A stretch of 64,000 nucleotides of DNA. Origin: Granulicella sp. dw_53. Its GTDB lineage: Bacteria; Acidobacteriota; Terriglobia; Terriglobales; Acidobacteriaceae. A program made the translations under genes and the position numbers. Location: the NCBI RefSeq assembly GCF_018449545.1, contig NZ_JAAVUR010000005.1, positions 186,001 to 250,000 of the forward strand. The letters run 5' to 3'. Positions within the stretch are counted from its first letter, which is position 1. Each line of letters begins with the position of its first letter. Positions 9,490-17,513 of this stretch are shown piece by piece. The notes under the pieces are model-generated. The model was not told the origin of the DNA, made no database searches, and saw only the letters and a program-made list of their open reading frames with translations.

Positions 9490-10632
9490 ATGAGTCTAAG
9501 CAATGGAGTACGCGGTAATCTGGATCGACGGAAGTTTTTGCAGGGCGCCGGTGGAAGCCTGGTGGCAGGTCTCATGATCGACTCCTTGAGCAGCAGCGCC
9601 GAAGCTCAATCTGTTACCCCCGAATCCATCGTCCATGCTGGTGCTTCTCGTCCACTCACAGACAAGGAGAAGGTGGCCCGCATCGCCTCTAATAGCTACC
9701 CGATTCGTTACATCTTCAAGACCCATGGCAATATCGGCGAGAAGGATACTGTCGCCCAGATGAAGAAGAAGTATGGCGAGATCACCATGCTCGATTATCC
9801 GGAGTTTACCAAGAAGACTTTCCCTGGAGTCTACAAGATGGATCTATGGTCCAGTCTGTTCGGCGATGCGGAGGATGACAGCCAATACGTCAAGAGCACG
9901 ATTGTGGGTTATGACGGGACGAACCGGACGGTGTCGGAGTTTGATCCGTCCAGCGCTTCCGGCAGGAAGTGGCTGGAAAAGATGGCTAACAAGCAAGTCA
10001 CTACCGGAACGCAGTGTCACCATATCTCAAACAATGCACCACGAGATATCTGCGAGTTGGATCCGGAGAAGCGCAAGGTGGGTGTCGAGGTGGCTAAGAA
10101 GTGGCTGGATGGCGCCGCGATACTTGGCGCGAAATCGATGCGTGTGAACAGTGGTGGGCCGAGAATTGCACCGAGTCCACTTCCGAATGCAAGCAGTTAT
10201 CCGAAGAATAATTCGATCGAACAGTATCTGGCTAATTGCATTGAGTCTTTCAAAGAGATGGCAGATTACGGCGGCAAACTCGGAGTCAAAGTGACTTTGG
10301 AGAACCACTGGGGCCTGACGGCGAACCCGATCAACATCAAGATTATTATTGAGGAAGTGAATAATCCCTTTTGTGAGGCGTCTCCTGATTTCTGTAACTG
10401 GGAGCATAAGTATCTTATGTACCATGCGCTGCAGGATCTGGCCCCTTATGCCCACACCACAGTGCATGCAAAGTACTGGGATCGTTGGGATCAGCCGGAT
10501 GTTCAACGGAACGTAAGAATTATGTTGAATAATAACTACACAGGAGTCTTTGCCCTGGAGTATGAAGCTGGTCCGTGGGATGGGATTGAAGGTGCACAGC
10601 ATCTCTATCGCGAAGTGATGGCAGCGCTATAG
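9490..10632 (+). CDS. Tat-exported sugar isomerase/epimerase-like TIM-barrel protein
   Basis: A 380-residue protein of the xylose-isomerase-like (AP endonuclease 2 fold) superfamily. The N-terminus is a twin-arginine signal (DRRKFLQGAGG plus a hydrophobic run to SSAEA, about residue 40), so it acts folded outside the cytoplasm. Metal-ligand-type segments are visible: KVTLENHWGL (Glu), a HTTVHAKYW stretch (His) and FALEYEAGPWDG (Glu). Relatives include sugar epimerases and components of 3-keto-glycoside and C-glycoside cleaving systems. AAGGAG sits upstream of the ATG. It precedes the cytochrome c/PQQ pair and could act on their product. An exact reaction cannot be assigned. Confidence 0.82.
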   Translation: MSLSNGVRGNLDRRKFLQGAGGSLVAGLMIDSLSSSAEAQSVTPESIVHAGASRPLTDKEKVARIASNSYPIRYIFKTHGNIGEKDTVAQMKKKYGEITMLDYPEFTKKTFPGVYKMDLWSSLFGDAEDDSQYVKSTIVGYDGTNRTVSEFDPSSASGRKWLEKMANKQVTTGTQCHHISNNAPRDICELDPEKRKVGVEVAKKWLDGAAILGAKSMRVNSGGPRIAPSPLPNASSYPKNNSIEQYLANCIESFKEMADYGGKLGVKVTLENHWGLTANPINIKIIIEEVNNPFCEASPDFCNWEHKYLMYHALQDLAPYAHTTVHAKYWDRWDQPDVQRNVRIMLNNNYTGVFALEYEAGPWDGIEGAQHLYREVMAAL

Positions 10633-10698
10633 CGAGCGATTAGGATAGATTGGTACTTCGCAAAGCAGAGTACAGGTTGCTTGAGGTTGAGGGGGTTC

Positions 10699-11559
10699 AT
10701 GCGTTTCAAGACTCGTTCGTTGATCAGGGTTATGGTGGTGCTCTTGGTGAGCTCCATGACCTGGATCTTGGCGCAACAGCCTGAGGCTGGAAGGGCAAGC
10801 GAGCAGCAGGAGGCTGCGGGATTCGTGCCGGGACAGAAGCGGGTACAGATCGATCCTGCACAGGTGGCCCGCGGTAAGACTCTTTTCGGAATCAACTGCC
10901 AGGCGTGCCATGGGCAGGATCTGCGGGGCGGGGATTTGGGTGGTCCTAATCTGCTGCGTTCTCAGGTGACTCTGAGCGACAAGGATGGAGAATTAATCGT
11001 CCCCGTTATTCAGGGATCCCGCCAGGCAATGGGTATGCCGGCGATCGGGCTGAACATGGAGGACTCAAAGATCGTAGCCGCTTATATTCGCAGTGTTATC
11101 GGAACGATCGGCAGGCAAGGTGCGCCGCCAGGAAAGCAAAAGCCTCCTACGATTGTGGTCGGCAATGCGGGCGATGGGCGCGCCTATTTCATTTCAAATT
11201 GTGGGAAGTGTCACTCTGCTGAAGGCGACTTGCAGGGGGTTGCCTCGCGAATCACCGATCCGAAGGTGCTTCAGACTGCCTGGCTGCAGGGCGGTAGCCT
11301 TGCCGAGGCTCACGAAGGGGCGTTGGTCAAAGCCACGATTACTCTCCCGACCGGAGAGAAGGTGGACGGGACATTGGTTCGGGCCGATGATTTTCTCGTT
11401 ACTGTAAAGCTAAGAGATAGTACGATCCGCACCTTTCGCAGGGACGGCAACGTGCAGGTGACTCTTCTCGATCCGCTGAAGGCCCATAAGGATTTGTTGC
11501 CGCTGTATACGGACAAAGATGTTCACGATATAACTGCTTACCTGGTTACGCTGAAATGA
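10699..11559 (+). CDS. Dihaem c-type cytochrome, electron-acceptor subunit of the next PQQ enzyme
   Basis: A 286-residue periplasmic cytochrome with a signal peptide (residues 1-24, ending at ILAQ) and two haem-binding motifs, C67-Q-A-C70-H and C168-G-K-C171-H. The first domain has a likely axial Met in MGMPAIG. The second is split by a small beta-rich insert (about residues 205-250, GEKVDGTLVRADDF...IRTF) and its final helix YTDKDVHDITAYL is preceded by LL rather than an obvious Met. The ATG at 10699 is chosen over an upstream TTG because GAGGGGG sits at the right distance. Its stop overlaps the next ATG by 4 nt (ATGA), so the two are co-translated and surely function together. Confidence 0.88.
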   Translation: MRFKTRSLIRVMVVLLVSSMTWILAQQPEAGRASEQQEAAGFVPGQKRVQIDPAQVARGKTLFGINCQACHGQDLRGGDLGGPNLLRSQVTLSDKDGELIVPVIQGSRQAMGMPAIGLNMEDSKIVAAYIRSVIGTIGRQGAPPGKQKPPTIVVGNAGDGRAYFISNCGKCHSAEGDLQGVASRITDPKVLQTAWLQGGSLAEAHEGALVKATITLPTGEKVDGTLVRADDFLVTVKLRDSTIRTFRRDGNVQVTLLDPLKAHKDLLPLYTDKDVHDITAYLVTLK

Positions 11560-13244
11560 TTCGAAAGTGCATGCTGCTCGTAGTTTCGCTTCTACTATTG
11601 CCGATCTCATTGATCGCGCAGGGTGGTGTCGTGGCGCCCGAAGATCTGCTTAAACCATTGGAGGACTCTTGGCCGACCTATAACGGCGATTACACTGGCA
11701 GACGTTACAGCGCCTTGACCCAGGTGAACCGTGCGACGGTCAAGCAGTTGACGCTGGGATGGATGTCGCAGATGAGCCCGGGAGTTGATGCTCCTAAGCC
11801 AAATGGTGGCGATCAACGGCGTGGCAGTCGTGATGTCGTGCGCTCGATCGTCGGGGGTGAGGGCCCGGGCGATATCTCGATCAGAGGCGGCTCCATCAAA
11901 GGGTCGGTGTTGGAGGTGGATGGTACGTTGTATGTCACCATGCCGGATAATGCCTGGGCCCTTGACGCGCGTGATGGGCGCCAGTTATGGCATTACTTCT
12001 GGAAGACGAGAGGTGGCACGCATATCGGCAACCGGGGCTTCGGTATGTGGAAGGGCTATTTGTTTATGGAGACGCCGGACGATTACCTCGTCTCTCTCGA
12101 TGCCAAGACAGGCACGGAGCGCTGGCACAAACCTATCGCCGACTTGAACCAGGGTTACTTCGCAACGCCGGCTCCTATCGTGGTTGGAGATCATGTTCTG
12201 GTGGGCGTTGGCAATGACATCGATTCGCCGGGGTTTCTGCAATCCTTCGATGCTGAAACAGGCGACCTGCAGTGGAAACACTATACGGTGCCAATGCAGA
12301 AGGGCGACCCGGGGGAGAGCAGTTGGGCGAGTCTGGATGCGGCACGGCATGGCGGCGCGCAGACGTGGATTACGGGAGCGTACGACCCCGAGACAAAGCT
12401 TTATATCTTCGGGACAGGTAATCCGACGCCTGCTTATACTACCGGCGTACGAGGTGACAAAGACAACCTCTTCACTTGTTCGTTAGTCGCGGTGAACGTC
12501 GATACTGGTAAGATGGCCTGGTACTATCAGACCTCTCCACATGACATGCACGACTATGATTCGGCGCAAACCCCGGTGCTGGTGGATGGCATGTTCCAAG
12601 GCAAGATGCGGAAGATGGTTCTGACGGCCGCACGGAATGGGTACTACTTCACCTTGGACCGTGTTACGGGCGAGCCTCTTGTGACAAGCAGATATGGCTT
12701 GACGACGAACTGGGCGAAGGGCTTTACCCCTACGGGCGCTCCTCTGCACGATCCCACGAAGGACGCCACGGTCGGAGGGTCGTTGGTGTCGCCGAATTCC
12801 AGCGGGACGGTGAACTGGCAGCCCCCTGCTTTCTCCCCGGAGACAGGCCTGCTGTATGTGTATGAGGTCAACTCGTTTTCGATCTTCTATCTGACGGATT
12901 TGGATCCGCGTGGTTCGATGGGGTTAGGTGGAAAAGAAGAGGCACAGATTGGCTCAGCCGGGAGTTACCTGACTGCAATCGACTATCAGACAGGCAAAGC
13001 TGCATGGCGACATCGTTACTTCGGCGGCGGTGCCAGCGGTGGGGTGCTGGCAACAGCAGGTGGATTGGTATTTTCTGGTGATGGCTCGGGGAGTCTTGTC
13101 GCGCATGACGCGGCCACCGGCGACCCTCTGTGGCACACTCGCGTCGGACAGGTTACGAATGCGCCACAGACTTACATGTTAGACGGCCACCAATATGTTA
13201 TTTGCGCAACGGGCGACATGCTTTGGTCCTTCTTACTTTATTAG
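11556..13244 (+). CDS. PQQ-dependent alcohol/sugar dehydrogenase
   Basis: A 562-residue secreted quinoprotein of the type I alcohol dehydrogenase family. Residues 1-22 are a signal peptide. The propeller shows the family's YNGDYTGRRYSALTQVN opening, SPHDMHDYDSAQTPVL, and NWQPPAFSPETGLLYV, which is a hallmark of methanol/ethanol-dehydrogenase-like enzymes. No cytochrome domain is fused, and the haem partner is the overlapping upstream gene. It should oxidise an alcohol or sugar hydroxyl in the periplasm and pass electrons through that cytochrome. PQQ biosynthesis genes are not in the window. No terminator is evident in the 50 bp before the convergent isomerase gene. Confidence 0.9.
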   Translation: MIRKCMLLVVSLLLLPISLIAQGGVVAPEDLLKPLEDSWPTYNGDYTGRRYSALTQVNRATVKQLTLGWMSQMSPGVDAPKPNGGDQRRGSRDVVRSIVGGEGPGDISIRGGSIKGSVLEVDGTLYVTMPDNAWALDARDGRQLWHYFWKTRGGTHIGNRGFGMWKGYLFMETPDDYLVSLDAKTGTERWHKPIADLNQGYFATPAPIVVGDHVLVGVGNDIDSPGFLQSFDAETGDLQWKHYTVPMQKGDPGESSWASLDAARHGGAQTWITGAYDPETKLYIFGTGNPTPAYTTGVRGDKDNLFTCSLVAVNVDTGKMAWYYQTSPHDMHDYDSAQTPVLVDGMFQGKMRKMVLTAARNGYYFTLDRVTGEPLVTSRYGLTTNWAKGFTPTGAPLHDPTKDATVGGSLVSPNSSGTVNWQPPAFSPETGLLYVYEVNSFSIFYLTDLDPRGSMGLGGKEEAQIGSAGSYLTAIDYQTGKAAWRHRYFGGGASGGVLATAGGLVFSGDGSGSLVAHDAATGDPLWHTRVGQVTNAPQTYMLDGHQYVICATGDMLWSFLLY

Positions 13245-13294
13245 GGTAGAAGATCGTTGGCGCTGTAAGGCATGAAAGATAGATAGGACTAGAG

Positions 13295-14125
13295 TCATAA
13301 TTCAAGTTCCGCTTTCCATTGTTTCAACCGCGACACAGCTGTGTGAATATCAGCGATTCTCTTTTCACGATTGGGCTCTTCTCGCTCGATGCTTAAAAGA
13401 CCTTGATATCCGATCTGCTTCAATTTTCGCAAGAACGCGGGGAAATCTACTTTCCCGTCCCCGAGGACGCATTCCGCGCCAAGAAGCCCGGAACCGGCTA
13501 CAGGCGATGTAGCATCCTTGCAGTGAACGGAAGTTACGTGCGGACTTAGGATATCCAGTGCCGCCAGAGGATCACCTGAGTCGTACATGATCATATTTGC
13601 GGGGTCAAAGTTTACTTTGAGGTTCGGTCTTTCTACATTCTGGATAAATGAGAGTAAGACGTCTGCCGATTCCTGACCTGTTTCCAGAACAAAATTTTGG
13701 TTATTGCCTCCGCAATAGTCACATAACACTTGAGTTAGTTCGCGTAAGTCGGCATAAAGTTTGTCGTCCGAATTACTTGGGATAAAGCCTATATGACACG
13801 ATATGGCGGAGATCCCAAGGGTGTGAGCGAAGTTGGATACGGCCTGGGTTCTTACAATTCGATCTGGTCTCAGGTCTGGTGTGGTAAATCCTACTGTCTT
13901 GTGAATCGTCTCCAGGTTCGAATAGTCTTCCCCTGCGTAGGAGCAGACAGCACTTGTGATCGCTAGCTGAGATTCTTTCAGAACAGCAGTCCACTGATCG
14001 ACGACTACATCGCACACTAAATCGGGAGGCACGCCGAGTTGTCCGGCTGACAGGCTAAAGGCATCAAGCTCCCCGAGGAGGTTCCCGATATTTTGTTCTG
14101 TCCAAAAGACTAACCCAGTCTCCAT
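13295..14125 (-). CDS. Sugar phosphate isomerase/epimerase (TIM barrel)
   Basis: A 276-residue cytoplasmic protein of the xylose-isomerase-like TIM-barrel family; no signal peptide. Metal-binding segments are seen: a NFVLETGQES strand (Glu), KVNFDPANMIMYDSG (Asp), TSVHCKDAT (His), and a final SIEREEP (Glu). Such proteins catalyse epimerisation, isomerisation or dehydration of sugars and keto-sugars. I start it at the ATG encoding METGLVFW, 5 bp after the stop of the upstream Gfo/Idh gene; this gives a normal family length, whereas the open frame extends 44 codons into that gene. The pair is surely one operon and probably works on the same intermediate. The substrate is unknown. Confidence 0.85.
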   Translation of the reverse strand: METGLVFWTEQNIGNLLGELDAFSLSAGQLGVPPDLVCDVVVDQWTAVLKESQLAITSAVCSYAGEDYSNLETIHKTVGFTTPDLRPDRIVRTQAVSNFAHTLGISAISCHIGFIPSNSDDKLYADLRELTQVLCDYCGGNNQNFVLETGQESADVLLSFIQNVERPNLKVNFDPANMIMYDSGDPLAALDILSPHVTSVHCKDATSPVAGSGLLGAECVLGDGKVDFPAFLRKLKQIGYQGLLSIEREEPNREKRIADIHTAVSRLKQWKAELEL

Positions 14126-14130
14126 TGGTG

Positions 14131-15114
14131 TTATTTCTCGCAAGATATTTCCTTTCCGTTTTGCTCTCTCGATGTTCTGAGTAAATTCGCGAATCGTACT
14201 GCCTGTGCGGACTCTAAGGGGGAACAGAGTTCTGGAGCTACATTGTTTCTGCAGCATTCGATGAAATATGTTAGCTCGTCGAGATATGCGTCATGCTCGG
14301 GTATCTCGACAGACTGTTCTCCAAAGGGAAGGTGGAGGGTGAGTTTTTCTTTTTGTAAAGAAAGGGTTTCTTCAGAGCCCGCAATCTCAAAACCGGCAGA
14401 GAATGGGACCTCCGGAGCAAACCATCCTCCTTCGATCAATACCTCCAGACCGTTGGCATAGTGTAGCTTTCCGCGCATTGTGTCGATCTCGCCCTGGGCT
14501 ACTGCGCTGACAGACGTGGGGTGGCCAAATAGCTTGAGCGCTTGATCGATGTCGTGGCTAAGGAGGTCGAGAATTGCTCCGCCGCTTTGCTCGCCTCTCG
14601 AAAGCCAGTTACTCCATTGCGGATATCCGGTCGCGCGACTCATGGTGCATGCTTTTACTATGCCGTGACAGGTTGTCGAGACAAACGAGGAGGCATAGCG
14701 ATATGGAAACATGAAGCGTAGCACCTGTCCCACCATGAAGATGCGATTGCTTCTACTCGCCGCTTCCAGCATCTCATCGCAGTCAGAGGAGTTCAGCGCC
14801 ATTGGTTTCTCGCAGAGCACATGTTTTCCGCTCTCGAGAGCACTGAGAACTACCTCTTTATGAAGATAAGTTGGCAGACATATGTCGACGGCATCGATCT
14901 CTGGATCGAGAAGTAACTGCCTCCAATCGGAGTGCCATTTGACGGAGTCAGGCAAGGTAGCGGTCTTAAGGTGATGTAAATTACCTCTCGCCGGACCGCC
15001 TGCTACTGGTCGTGTGCGAGTGGCTACCGCGGTAAGCGTGGCATTTTCTATCCGCTCGATCGCGGCAAGGTGAACGCCACCCATAAAACCGAATCCTATT
15101 AATCCAATTCTCAT
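14131..15114 (-). CDS. Gfo/Idh/MocA family NAD(P)-dependent oxidoreductase
   Basis: A 327-residue cytoplasmic dehydrogenase. The N-terminal Rossmann fold starts at residue 1 with GLIGFGFMGGVH. The family's catalytic lysine motif is present in LCEKPMALN, and the C-terminal alpha/beta domain carries the LDLLSHDIDQALKLFG segment with the usual catalytic Asp/His region. It probably oxidises a sugar, cyclitol or keto-sugar. The next gene, a TIM-barrel isomerase, starts 5 bp after its stop, and a DUF1080 gene lies 198 bp upstream on the same strand. This trio of oxidoreductase, isomerase and DUF1080 resembles known 3-keto-sugar pathways. Substrate and direction are inference. Confidence 0.88.
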   Translation of the reverse strand: MRIGLIGFGFMGGVHLAAIERIENATLTAVATRTRPVAGGPARGNLHHLKTATLPDSVKWHSDWRQLLLDPEIDAVDICLPTYLHKEVVLSALESGKHVLCEKPMALNSSDCDEMLEAASRSNRIFMVGQVLRFMFPYRYASSFVSTTCHGIVKACTMSRATGYPQWSNWLSRGEQSGGAILDLLSHDIDQALKLFGHPTSVSAVAQGEIDTMRGKLHYANGLEVLIEGGWFAPEVPFSAGFEIAGSEETLSLQKEKLTLHLPFGEQSVEIPEHDAYLDELTYFIECCRNNVAPELCSPLESAQAVRFANLLRTSREQNGKEISCEK

Positions 15115-15312
15115 TGTTCTTTGACCCCGCTAACGAGTGGCCACTTACGACCGTAAGCACGCCGGCTGCTTGTGCGGCTCAAGCGATGAGCGCAGATGAA
15201 ATGGAGTATGCGAGCTGGATGATTTGTCCGCATTGGAGGTTAACCAATGAGAACACAAGCGAACGCGTTTGAAACTGGTACAAGAGACTCGGCGTAGGGA
15301 AAAGGGAGTGCC

Positions 15313-16041
15313 TCAGCGGGCTGAGAGATCTCGTATCCAAAGGTCCTTGAACTGCATGTTCCCGTCGCCACCGGAGTGAAGCTGGAGCGCAATCTTGCCG
15401 TCAGACGAACTTGGCTTCGGATCGGTAAAATCGACCATTTGCACACCATTTAAACGGGACCTATAACGATTCCCGATTACTTCGACAAGGTAGTCATTCC
15501 ACTCTCCCATCCGTACGACGCCTTCGTTTTCCGGAGAAGGCCAAACAACCCAGCCTCTACCATCCTCGGCGTAGACGCCGCCTGTGTGATGCATCATTTT
15601 GCAATCGATCTCAAATTGCATGCCTTGTGTCGTGTCTACCGATCCTGGTTTGAACCCCGTGTGGAAAAATACACCGCTGTTGCCGTCGCCGACGCATTTG
15701 AAACGCAAAGAGAATTGAAAGCTCTTATAGTCCTTATCGGTCTCGAGATATCCGTAGGCCTTTGTGAGCCCCTTGCCGTGAATCAGCCCATCCTCGGCGG
15801 TCCAGCTTTCGGCACCGATCTTTTTCCACCCCGATAAGTCGTTTCCATTGAACAGAGAGATCCAATCGTTGCCGGGAAGCACGATCTTCTGTTGTGCTAC
15901 GAGAACAAGTCCCGCCGCCATCGTTACAGCCAGGACCAAAGCACTGGCGGAGAGCCACCTTTTAAGCCAAAACCGTGCGCTCTGAGAGCGTCCCCTATGC
16001 TCGTTGTCAGAGCCGGGTGGAACAACACTGTAAGTGTTCAT
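15313..16041 (-). CDS. DUF1080 (3-keto-disaccharide hydrolase-like) protein
   Basis: A 242-residue protein with a positively charged N-terminus, a hydrophobic segment (about residues 31-49) that is a signal peptide or membrane anchor, and then a single DUF1080 domain, a concanavalin-like beta-sandwich: DWISLFNGNDLSGWK, AEDGLIHG, YKSFQFSLRFKC, NSGVFFHTG and the closing LQLHSGGDGNMQFKDLWIR. DUF1080 proteins of the gut Bacteroides have been shown to hydrolyse 3-keto-glycosides. I use the ATG at 16041, with AAGG 5 bp upstream, rather than an upstream in-frame codon. It probably acts in the periplasm upstream of the Gfo/Idh and isomerase pair. Whether it is an enzyme or only binds carbohydrate is untested. 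Confidence 0.85.
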   Translation of the reverse strand: MNTYSVVPPGSDNEHRGRSQSARFWLKRWLSASALVLAVTMAAGLVLVAQQKIVLPGNDWISLFNGNDLSGWKKIGAESWTAEDGLIHGKGLTKAYGYLETDKDYKSFQFSLRFKCVGDGNSGVFFHTGFKPGSVDTTQGMQFEIDCKMMHHTGGVYAEDGRGWVVWPSPENEGVVRMGEWNDYLVEVIGNRYRSRLNGVQMVDFTDPKPSSSDGKIALQLHSGGDGNMQFKDLWIRDLSAR

Positions 16042-16221
16042 AGAGACCTTGATCCTTTCAAATAGGTGCAATTGCTGGCAATCGTACCATAGCGCTCAGT
16101 CACCTTTGCCTTTGAGTGCGGGCAAAGATAGATTTCTTCCGTCTCATACAATATTTCTCAGGCTCGCCCGTTAACACCTATAGACCTACTGAGCTTCACC
16201 GGTCAGAGCCAGAGGAGCAGA

Positions 16222-16791
16222 ATGCCCAGCCGCGACGCGACGACCGCCGAGCAGGATCAGTTCATTGCGGAGGCATTGAAGCGTGACGAACCGCGGCTGC
16301 GAAGTTTCATTCGTCGGCGCGTGCTGGATACCGGAGACGCTGAGGACGTACTGCAGGACGTCTTCTATGAATTGATTGAGGCCTATCGGCTGATGAAACC
16401 GATGGAGCAGGTAACTGCATGGCTGTTCCGAGTAGCTCGAAATCGCATTACGGATCTGTTTCGCAGACAGAGGACTGCATCGTTGAACGATCCGGTTGCC
16501 GAAGATGGAGACTCCGGTGCGTTTGAAGATCTGTTGCCCTCGCCTGATGCGGGACCTGACGCGATCTATGCCCGGAACCTGCTTTTCGATGCGTTGGATG
16601 AGGCTTTGAACGAACTGCCGGAGAATCAGCGAGAGGCATTTATTGCGCACGAATTGATGGGCCGTAGCTTCAAAGAGATTTCTGAAGAGACAGGAGTGAG
16701 TGTGAACACACTTCTTTCCCGGAAGCGTTATGCCGTGCTGCATCTGCGGCTTCGGCTGCAAGAGATGGATGAAGATTTAGGAACAAAATGA
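16222..16791 (+). CDS. ECF-type RNA polymerase sigma factor
   Basis: A 189-residue sigma-70 family protein with only regions 2 and 4. Region 2 (about residues 25-85) has DAEDVLQDVFYEL and WLFRVARNRITDLFRRQR, the core-binding and -10 recognition helices. Region 4 (about 133-180) has LPENQREAFIAHELMGRSFKEISEETGVSVNTLLSRKRYA, the -35 helix-turn-helix. An AGAGGAG ribosome site precedes the ATG. The last codons overlap the next gene by 4 nt (ATGA), so the two are co-translated. No recognised anti-sigma gene is present; the overlapping small membrane protein is the natural candidate for that role. Confidence 0.93.
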   Translation: MPSRDATTAEQDQFIAEALKRDEPRLRSFIRRRVLDTGDAEDVLQDVFYELIEAYRLMKPMEQVTAWLFRVARNRITDLFRRQRTASLNDPVAEDGDSGAFEDLLPSPDAGPDAIYARNLLFDALDEALNELPENQREAFIAHELMGRSFKEISEETGVSVNTLLSRKRYAVLHLRLRLQEMDEDLGTK

Positions 16792-17141
16792 GGAAAAAGA
16801 TGAAGATCTATCGGATGTTGAGGGTGATTGTAATCGTTGTTGTAGCAAGTATTTTCTTCGGCTTTGTGATCCAGCATCTTTGGAACTGGCTGATGCCTGC
16901 CATCTTCGGTTTGCGGCCGATCACATTTACGCAAGCACTTGGTCTTTTCCTCCTCAGCAAGATCCTCTTTGGAGGATTCCATCGTCACTCTGGTGGTCGC
17001 GGCTGGAGACGGCATATGGAAGAACGATGGTCGCAGATGAGCCCGGAGGAACGTGAGCGATTTCGCTCCGGAATGCGTGGCCGCCGCGGCTGCGGATTTG
17101 GTTCACGTTCTGAGCCCAGCCCACAACAGGCTCCGCAGTGA
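16788..17141 (+). CDS. Small membrane protein coupled to the ECF sigma factor
   Basis: A 117-residue protein not assigned to a named family. It has a basic N-terminus (RKKMKIYRMLR), one strong transmembrane segment (about residues 11-32), a second hydrophobic stretch (about 46-62), and then an Arg/Gly/His-rich cytoplasm-sized tail with a MSPEERERFRSGMRGRRG helix. It overlaps the sigma gene by 4 nt, so both are made together. Its position is that of an anti-sigma factor or membrane sensor, but no zinc HxxxCxxC anti-sigma motif is visible. The MSPEERERFR helix recalls small periplasmic metal/stress sensors only loosely. Function is unknown. Confidence 0.8.
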   Translation: MRKKMKIYRMLRVIVIVVVASIFFGFVIQHLWNWLMPAIFGLRPITFTQALGLFLLSKILFGGFHRHSGGRGWRRHMEERWSQMSPEERERFRSGMRGRRGCGFGSRSEPSPQQAPQ

Positions 17142-17207
17142 ACGGAATTATTGAATTCGATGTTTGCAACGTTGAAAAAAGTGCTTTCGTGAGAAGGTCG
17201 GGATCTG

Positions 17208-17513
17208 ATGAGCGAGATGGAATTAGAACGCACCAGAGGCATTGAAGCTGAATCTCGGGATATGCGGGAGGCCGCTGGTAATCTAGGAGATAGACTTCGT
17301 CAGGAGTCTGGGATGGTTGGCCCAACGATCTCGAGCCGCACCAGCCTGAGCGAGAACATATCTGACAGTCGAGGGTTAGCTTCCACGGCCGAATTTCTGC
17401 CGCCTCACGAGCGTCTTGTTCAACTTGAGGGGGAGAACTTTCGCTTGAGGCGACTTGTAACGGAGTTGCTGATCAGGAATCAACAACTCCGTGAGCTGTT
17501 TTTGAACAGTTGA
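17208..17513 (+). CDS. Small coiled-coil hypothetical protein
   Basis: A 101-residue protein with no recognised family. The N-terminal half is polar (ERTRGIEAESRDMREAAGNLG). The C-terminal third is a leucine-zipper-like helix (LVQLEGENFRLRRLVTELL, about residues 70-99), predicted to form a coiled coil. It follows the sigma/membrane pair by 66 bp on the same strand with GAGAAGG upstream of its ATG, so it could be a third gene of that operon. The codons for the last helix contain a 9-bp inverted repeat. A competing frame exists on the opposite strand but lacks a sensible protein pattern. Moderately sure that it is expressed. Confidence 0.55.
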   Translation: MSEMELERTRGIEAESRDMREAAGNLGDRLRQESGMVGPTISSRTSLSENISDSRGLASTAEFLPPHERLVQLEGENFRLRRLVTELLIRNQQLRELFLNS

